64,000 nucleotides of DNA from Erigeron canadensis. Its lineage: Eukaryota > Streptophyta > Magnoliopsida > Asterales > Asteraceae. The position numbers were made by a program, and so were the translations under genes. The notes beneath the pieces were generated by a model. It saw only the letters and a list, made by a program, of their open reading frames with translations, made no database searches and was not told where the DNA came from. Positions 58,693 through 64,000 of the stretch are shown here, in pieces. How positions within the stretch are numbered: the first letter of the stretch is position 1; each line of letters starts with the position of its first letter. The DNA is taken from contig NC_057766.1 of NCBI RefSeq assembly GCF_010389155.1, forward strand, positions 42,976,463 to 43,040,462, given 5' to 3'.

Positions 58693-60847
58693 ATGGCCAT
58701 CATGAAGCTTGCTCACTTCATATCCATCATCTTCTTTTGGTCATCAGCAACAACCACCGCCACCACCAACGGCGGGATAAACTGGTGGTGCGCCCAAACC
58801 CCGCACTACCAAACCTGCCTTCACCATGTAGCCGAGCCTAACCCCTCCTCTGCCATCATATCTATAAACCAGTTCCTAGACATGACTGTACAAGCAGCAA
58901 TCGATGAAGCAAAAGTGGTTCTAAAACAAACACAAAGAATCGAGACCACGATTCCAAATGATCCAGAAAAAAGCTTATGGGCTAGCTGCGTTGACTATTT
59001 CGACGAGACCATGTTCACACTAAACATGGTCTTAGACCACAGTACCCTTCATCAGCCAACCCCACTTGACGTCCAAACATGGATCAGTTCTGGCCTAACC
59101 TATATCGACACGTGCGAAGAAGGGTTTGAATTGATTAATATAAACAACACCATGCTAATTCCTTCAATCACAACCAATTTAACACACTTATTACTCAACT
59201 CTTTGGCTATTAGTGTAGTTATTAGAGGTAATGATAGTATTCCAGGGGCCGTTGATTGGAACTTTAGCAACGTGCACAAGGTGTCGGGTTTGGTGTTAGA
59301 TAAGCCAGACGTCGTGGTGGCTCAAGATGGGTCAGGGGATTTTAAAACGATTCATGGAGCCGTAAATTCAGCAAGGATGAACCGAAGATCAGGAGCAACT
59401 AATAAAAAGTACTATTTGATCTATGTGAAAGCTGGAGTATATCAAGAATACGTCATGATTCCTAAGACCATACCGTATATTAAGATGTTTGGGGACGGAA
59501 TTGGTAAGACGATCGTCACTGGTGATCGGCATTTAGGTGGTCGCATGCCAACAGCACGTCACCTGAAACAATCTGCAACTTTTCGTAAGTAAATTTCTCT
59601 TCTAGCTACTTTAATGTTTCATTTTTAATTTGTACAGTGATTTTTATGAGCAATTGACTTCACAACAAGACAAGGTGCGAAATTAATTTTTTTCAAAAAC
59701 TACATATATCTTAAATTCTTACAAGTAACTTTAGTTTTTACTATTGAAATAACCTGCATATTCTATTACTGATACTATATATACCATAATATAATAGAGT
59801 AATATACTGGATCATCCTATTAAATTTGTCCACTTTTAAATTTTTAAATTCAAACTTTGACCATAAATATTTTTGTTTGTGTTATATAATATTTGATAAA
59901 AGTTATATGAATTGATTGTGTTTTAGATGCGTGTGTGATTGATATAATTTTCTAACAACTATTATATAACACAATTAAAAATAATTATGGTCAAAGTTAG
60001 TAAAGTTTGACTTTGAAATTTTAAATTTAGACAAATTTAATGGGACAGAGAAAGTAATACAATATAAGAGTATTTTCATAATATTATTTACAATACGATC
60101 ATACTGTATGTATCATTGAATGCGGGAGTCGTCTTCTTTTTAATTGCAGAAGTTTGGGGTCGTGGATTTATCGCTAGAGACATGACGTTTAGAAACACGG
60201 CAGGGCCACACAATGAGCAAGCGGTGGCGTTTCTCTCAGGGTCAGACCATTCTGCCGTGTACAATTGCAGCATGGAAGGCTACCAAGACACGTTGTATAC
60301 TGCAGCCAATAAGCAGTTCTACAAAAACTGCAAGATCTTTGGAACTGTAGATTTCATCTTTGGCGACGCTCTGGCCGTGTTCCAAGACTGTGAAATCTTC
60401 GTTAGAAAAACAGTACCTAGGGGAGGTTTGGTGGTTACAGCTCATGGACGAAAGTATCATAACGAAAGCACGGGATATTGTTTGCAAGGTTGTACAATAA
60501 CTGTTGCCGCGGATCTCAAGCCGTTTATCAGCGAGTATAGTAAGGCTTTCCTAGGAAGACCTTGGCATCCATATGCCTTCACTATGTATATGGAATCATT
60601 TATTGATGATTTGGTGGATCCACAAGGATGGCTTGATACTTGGGGTTACAATGAAACTACTTTTTGTGGCGAGTACATGAATTATGGGCCGGGTGCATCC
60701 ACGGATCAGAGAGTTAAATGGCGTGGTTATCATGTCATTAATGACCCAAATATCGCAAAATATTTCACGGTTTCTAAGTTCATTTTAGGCAATCAATGGC
60801 TTCCTGAAACCGGCGTGCCTTTTATATCAGCGTTTCAAATTCTTTAG
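58693..60847 (+). CDS. Pectin methylesterase with PMEI-like pro-domain (PME gene 2)
   Basis: Two exons, 58693-59584 and 60150-60847 (phase-1 intron of 565 bp, GTAAGT donor, TTGCAG acceptor); 529 residues. Signal segment about 1-25, pro-domain about 28-180 with INWWCAQTPHYQTC and later Cys99/Cys141, PME domain from about 205. Active-site residues are present: Q321 (EQAVAF), Q343, D344 (GYQDTL), D365 (DFIFG) and R434 (LGRPW). No RRLL/RKLL-type basic motif is visible between the domains (linker HKVSGLVLDKPDVVVA), unlike PME gene 1, so processing may differ. The intron sits at the same codon as in PME genes 1 and 3 and contains a Stowaway-like MITE. High similarity to PME gene 3 points to tandem duplication. 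Confidence 0.94.
59807..60054. mobile_element. Stowaway-like MITE in PME gene 2 intron
   Basis: The 248-bp element has eroded terminal repeats CTGGATCATCCTATTAAATTTGTC and, in reverse complement, CTTTCTCTGTCCCATTAAATTTGTC. They resemble the Stowaway consensus CTCCCTCCGTCCC... TA flanks both sides (59805-59806, 60055-60056), as for Tc1/mariner elements. It ends 95 bp before the acceptor, so it need not affect splicing. Confidence 0.72.
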
Positions 60848-62228
60848 GGATCTCAAATAAGTAAACATATGTTGTACTAGTATTCTTTATTATTATGATT
60901 TTTTTAATCAAATATTGACTCTCTATATCACAAACAGTTCATCCATTGTTCGCTCAGGGCCATTATATATAGCCTCTACACGTTAACTTTATGGTTGGTA
61001 AATTATCAATTGTTAACTTAGCGACATGGCTCAGTTGGTAAGTCAAACATAACGTTAACCTAGAAAAAATGTGATTAATTTGACTATTTAACCTTTAGGT
61101 AATCAACTTCAACCAAATTAAACACTCAAATTATCCAAAGTTTGATGATTAAAGTTAAAAACTCAAAATTAATTGATAAAAATTATAAATTTAAACTATA
61201 ATTAAGATTGTATAGAAATGTTAGACTAAAGTTAAAAAACCTAAATTTAAGTGGTAAAAATAAAAACTCTAAAAGTACACTATAGTTGAAAATAAAAAAT
61301 TTAAAAAAAAAACAAAATTGATGACATCAGCATGACGCCAGCTGATGTCAGAATTGATTGCCCTTTCTAAAACATCTTAATGCATTTATTTTTTATAAAA
61401 GTACAAATGTTATTTTTTATTATTATACTATCGCTATAATTAACTAGATATTGATTATTATATCTATTTTTGTTTGTTTATAATTCATTAAGGTTTCTTT
61501 TATAAAATCAAAAACCCTTGATAAATTTAATAAAAAATACTTAATTCATTAAATTAAAAGAAGTATTTGTCTCCTAACTTAATAAACTAGAAAACAACTG
61601 TACTAACTTAATTCATACAAACATAATTACTTTATCACTTCAACGATGAAGCGCAAAAAAACGTGCCACATCCATATATCCTAATATAATTACACAATCA
61701 CATATACATAAATTGATGTCATTAGTTGAGAGAATGTTCAACTTAATATTAACGGTTAGCATTAGTTATTTAAATTATACATAAATATATATACATATAC
61801 CTTTTTTTTCATATTGGATCGAATATCACAATGAGATGTCTAGAATATGTTATATTACTTGGGTTCACGATAGTCAGTCTGCTCACTTAATGCCTAATAG
61901 GAGAAAAAAAAATCTCAATTAATTCGCCCTAAGGTACGACAATAGATAGGCCTAACTTTTGCCCCTATTTAGACTCGAATGTAGATCTCCCTGAATCCAA
62001 ACTTTCATTAGAAGGATCTTCTTTTGCCATTGGCTATTAACTTAATGACAATATATACATTTACATATAACATATGTGGAAACTAGTTATTGTAAAATAC
62101 GAGTAGATATTAAAACAAAATAAATAAGATAAAATTTTGTCCATTATGAAACTAGGTTATCGGCCGGTTTAAAAATCTGAGGGCGTTATGAAGCAAAAGC
62201 ATGCATGACAATATACATAAATATGATA
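60848..62228. other. Spacer between PME genes 2 and 3
   Basis: No gene is seen. TAGCGACATGGCTCAGTTGGTAAG at 61020-61042 looks like an isolated tRNA-like SINE head. Confidence 0.45.
61850..62040 (-). mobile_element. Putative SINE
   Basis: On the minus strand an A-box-like TAGCCAATGGCAAAAG is followed by a B-box-like CATTCGAGTCTA and a unique body. Target duplications were not found. Confidence 0.4.
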
Positions 62229-62540
62229 CGAGCATGTACCCGCGCAATGCAGCGGTGGTAACGGCGACGACGGTTTAGTGATGTTGGTGAAGGGTGGTGT
62301 TGACATCAACAATTGGTGTCTAGTGATGTAAATTGATGTAAAGATAATAGTGAAAATATTCATAAGATAAGGACTTAGAATGTAAATTAACAAGATAAAG
62401 GTATAGAGTGTAATTTAATTCATTAAGGGCAAATTTGGTAATCTCTAATAACCTTTTTTCATAAGGGATGTTTATTAAAGGCAATTCCGTACTTTTGTAT
62501 GTAACTATTGTGTAACAATTTTTATTTTTAAGGGGTGGAT
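62229..62540 (-). mobile_element. Helitron-like repeat copy
   Basis: Head GCATGTACCCGCGCAATGCAGCGG, GGTAACGGCGACGACGG block, GATGTAAATTGATGTAAAG and an AT-rich tail. On the minus strand the hairpin CCGCTGCATTGCGCGGG is followed by TACATG and CTCG before T, a diverged CTRR end. Confidence 0.55.
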
Positions 62541-62850
62541 AATCTTTATAATGGGGTACAAGCATGGTAGTTGCACAATACAACGACTGTTGTAGGAAAG
62601 GCGCTCTAGTGGTGTGAGGCTTACATTATGCATACACTACATCCGCCTCTCCCACTAGACCATGATATACTATAGAACGATAATTTATATAGCACAAATA
62701 TATATATATTGATGTATAAAATTTTTTATTTTTATGATACACAATAAAATTCAGTTAAAAAAAAATTTTTTTTTTTTGAACGTTGTTAAAAAGATGTATT
62801 ACTCCGTACTTATTTGATATTCTCTTTGTTTGATTAACTTTTTCGGTTGT

Positions 62851-62858
62851 TATAAATA
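62851..62858 (+). promoter_or_regulatory. TATA box of PME gene 3
   Basis: TATAAATA in GGTTGTTATAAATAGCATTAC, 54 bp upstream of the ATG at 62905. Confidence 0.75.
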
Positions 62859-62904
62859 GCATTACACAAGCATAACATTTCTGCAAACTAAACCAAAAAC
62901 AGCC

Positions 62905-63823
62905 ATGACTTTGAAGGTTTCTCTCTTGATAAAATGCTTCATCATCACATTAATATTCATCTTCTCTTTTTCATCAGCAGTAGCTACCACCACTACTACT
63001 ACTGGTAGCATAAACTGGTGGTGCACCCAAACCCCACACTACCAAACATGCAGCCACTACGTCGCGGATCATAACATCTCTTCCGCCACCATATCTGCAA
63101 AAGAATTCCTAGATATAACCGTAAAAGCAGCCATAGATGAAGCGCGCGTAGTTTTGAAACGTAGCCAAAAAATCGAGTCTAAATACCCATATAATGCTCG
63201 GGGAAAAAGCTCATGGCGTAACTGCGTAGAATACTTTGATGGTATTGTGTTTACACTCAATGAAGTCCTTGACCACAGACTCAAGCCAACCCCACATAAT
63301 ATCCAAACATGGCTCAGTGCTGGTTTGACATACATCACCATGTGTGAAAATGAGTTCAAATTGATCAATATGACCAACAACATTTTACCCACTATCTCTG
63401 TCAATTTAAAAGAATTACTACTCAACTCTTTGGCTATTAGTGTCGTTATTAGACGTGCGAGTACTAATAATATTATTCCTAATGGCGGGTTGGTCAATCA
63501 GAATATTAGTAATAAAAACACGCTATCGACGTATCTGGCTCAAGATGAGCCAGATGTCGTGGTGGCTCAAGATGGCTCGGGAGATTTTAATACGATTCAA
63601 GAAGCTGTAAATTCTGCAGATTCCAGGAGACGATCAGATAGGTTTGTGATTTACGTGAAGGCAGGTACCTATAATGAACAAGTTATTATCCCGAAAGAAG
63701 TGCAATACATTACCATGTATGGTGACGGTATAAATCAGACGATTGTCAGTGGTGATCGTAATTTAGGTGCCAATAATTTGAGAACCATGTCTTCACAGTA
63801 CTTGCAAGACACAGCAACTTTTC
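62905..63823 (+). CDS. Pectin methylesterase with PMEI-like pro-domain, exon 1 only (PME gene 3, partial)
   Basis: Exon 1 (919 nt, 306 codons plus one base) ends at a TTTTC-GTAAGT donor identical in place and phase to PME gene 2; exon 2 lies beyond the window. Signal segment about 1-27 with a Thr-rich stretch, then SINWWCTQTPHYQTC and a PMEI-like pro-domain. The start of the PME domain follows ([46 protein letters not shown]). The catalytic motifs are in the missing exon. No RRLL/RKLL motif is seen in the linker. It is a close paralogue of PME gene 2, 2.1 kb downstream of it on the same strand. Read-through past the donor ends within 14 codons, so the intron is real. Confidence 0.92.
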
Positions 63824-64000
63824 GTAAGTTCATCATGTCGATCTACTGGCACAAAAACTTTTAAATAAGTGCATGAATATATAATATACTCGTAATAAAT
63901 CCTGTTTGTTTTGTTTTTATGTGTGATCAACTTTGAAAACTTATGTTTGTATTATAATCTTATTTTTTCACGGCTGATGGCATTCACTTTGTAATTTTAT

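Overview
The window is nuclear DNA of a flowering plant, almost certainly a eudicot. It is AT-rich, with sparse intron-bearing genes, a eukaryotic tRNA-Lys gene, TATA boxes, GT-AG introns with GTAAGT-type donors, and many plant transposable elements (Copia, LTR elements, hAT, PIF/Harbinger, Stowaway, Helitron, SINE). The repeat style is compatible with an asterid such as Asteraceae, but that placement is a guess.

Layout. 1-24 kb is a repeat-dominated gene desert. It holds one tRNA-Lys(UUU) (4.7 kb), a non-autonomous hAT element and a Tourist-like MITE, tandem and direct repeats (11.4-13.4 kb), and an inverted repeat (13.6-20.0 kb). Each arm of that inverted repeat carries a copy of an unrecognised small gene. 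Two solo LTRs with perfect 5-bp target duplications and a SINE are nested in it. A truncated LTR and a broken Copia element (gag/protease) follow to 23.6 kb. 24-39 kb carries three intronless pectin methylesterase inhibitor (PMEI-type) genes among MITEs. 39-44.6 kb is repeats, including a SINE with a perfect 17-bp target duplication. 44.7-51 kb holds two housekeeping genes on the minus strand: an OTP70-like organellar pentatricopeptide repeat protein and an eight-exon UMP-CMP kinase. 55.6-64 kb carries three tandem two-exon pectin methylesterase genes with PMEI pro-domains; the last runs off the window.

How the genes fit together. Six of the eight protein genes act on cell-wall pectin: three free inhibitors and three pro-enzymes. 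PMEs remove methyl groups from homogalacturonan in the wall, and PMEI proteins block them. The order PMEI - OTP70 - UMP-CMP kinase resembles Arabidopsis At4g25250/25260 - At4g25270 - At4g25280 as I recall it, so this may be an old syntenic block to which PME genes are joined here. I see no clearly new system. The most unusual items are the broken small gene of the inverted repeat, the CpG-rich motif arrays just upstream of the TATA boxes of both solo LTRs, and the mixed PMEI/PME cluster.
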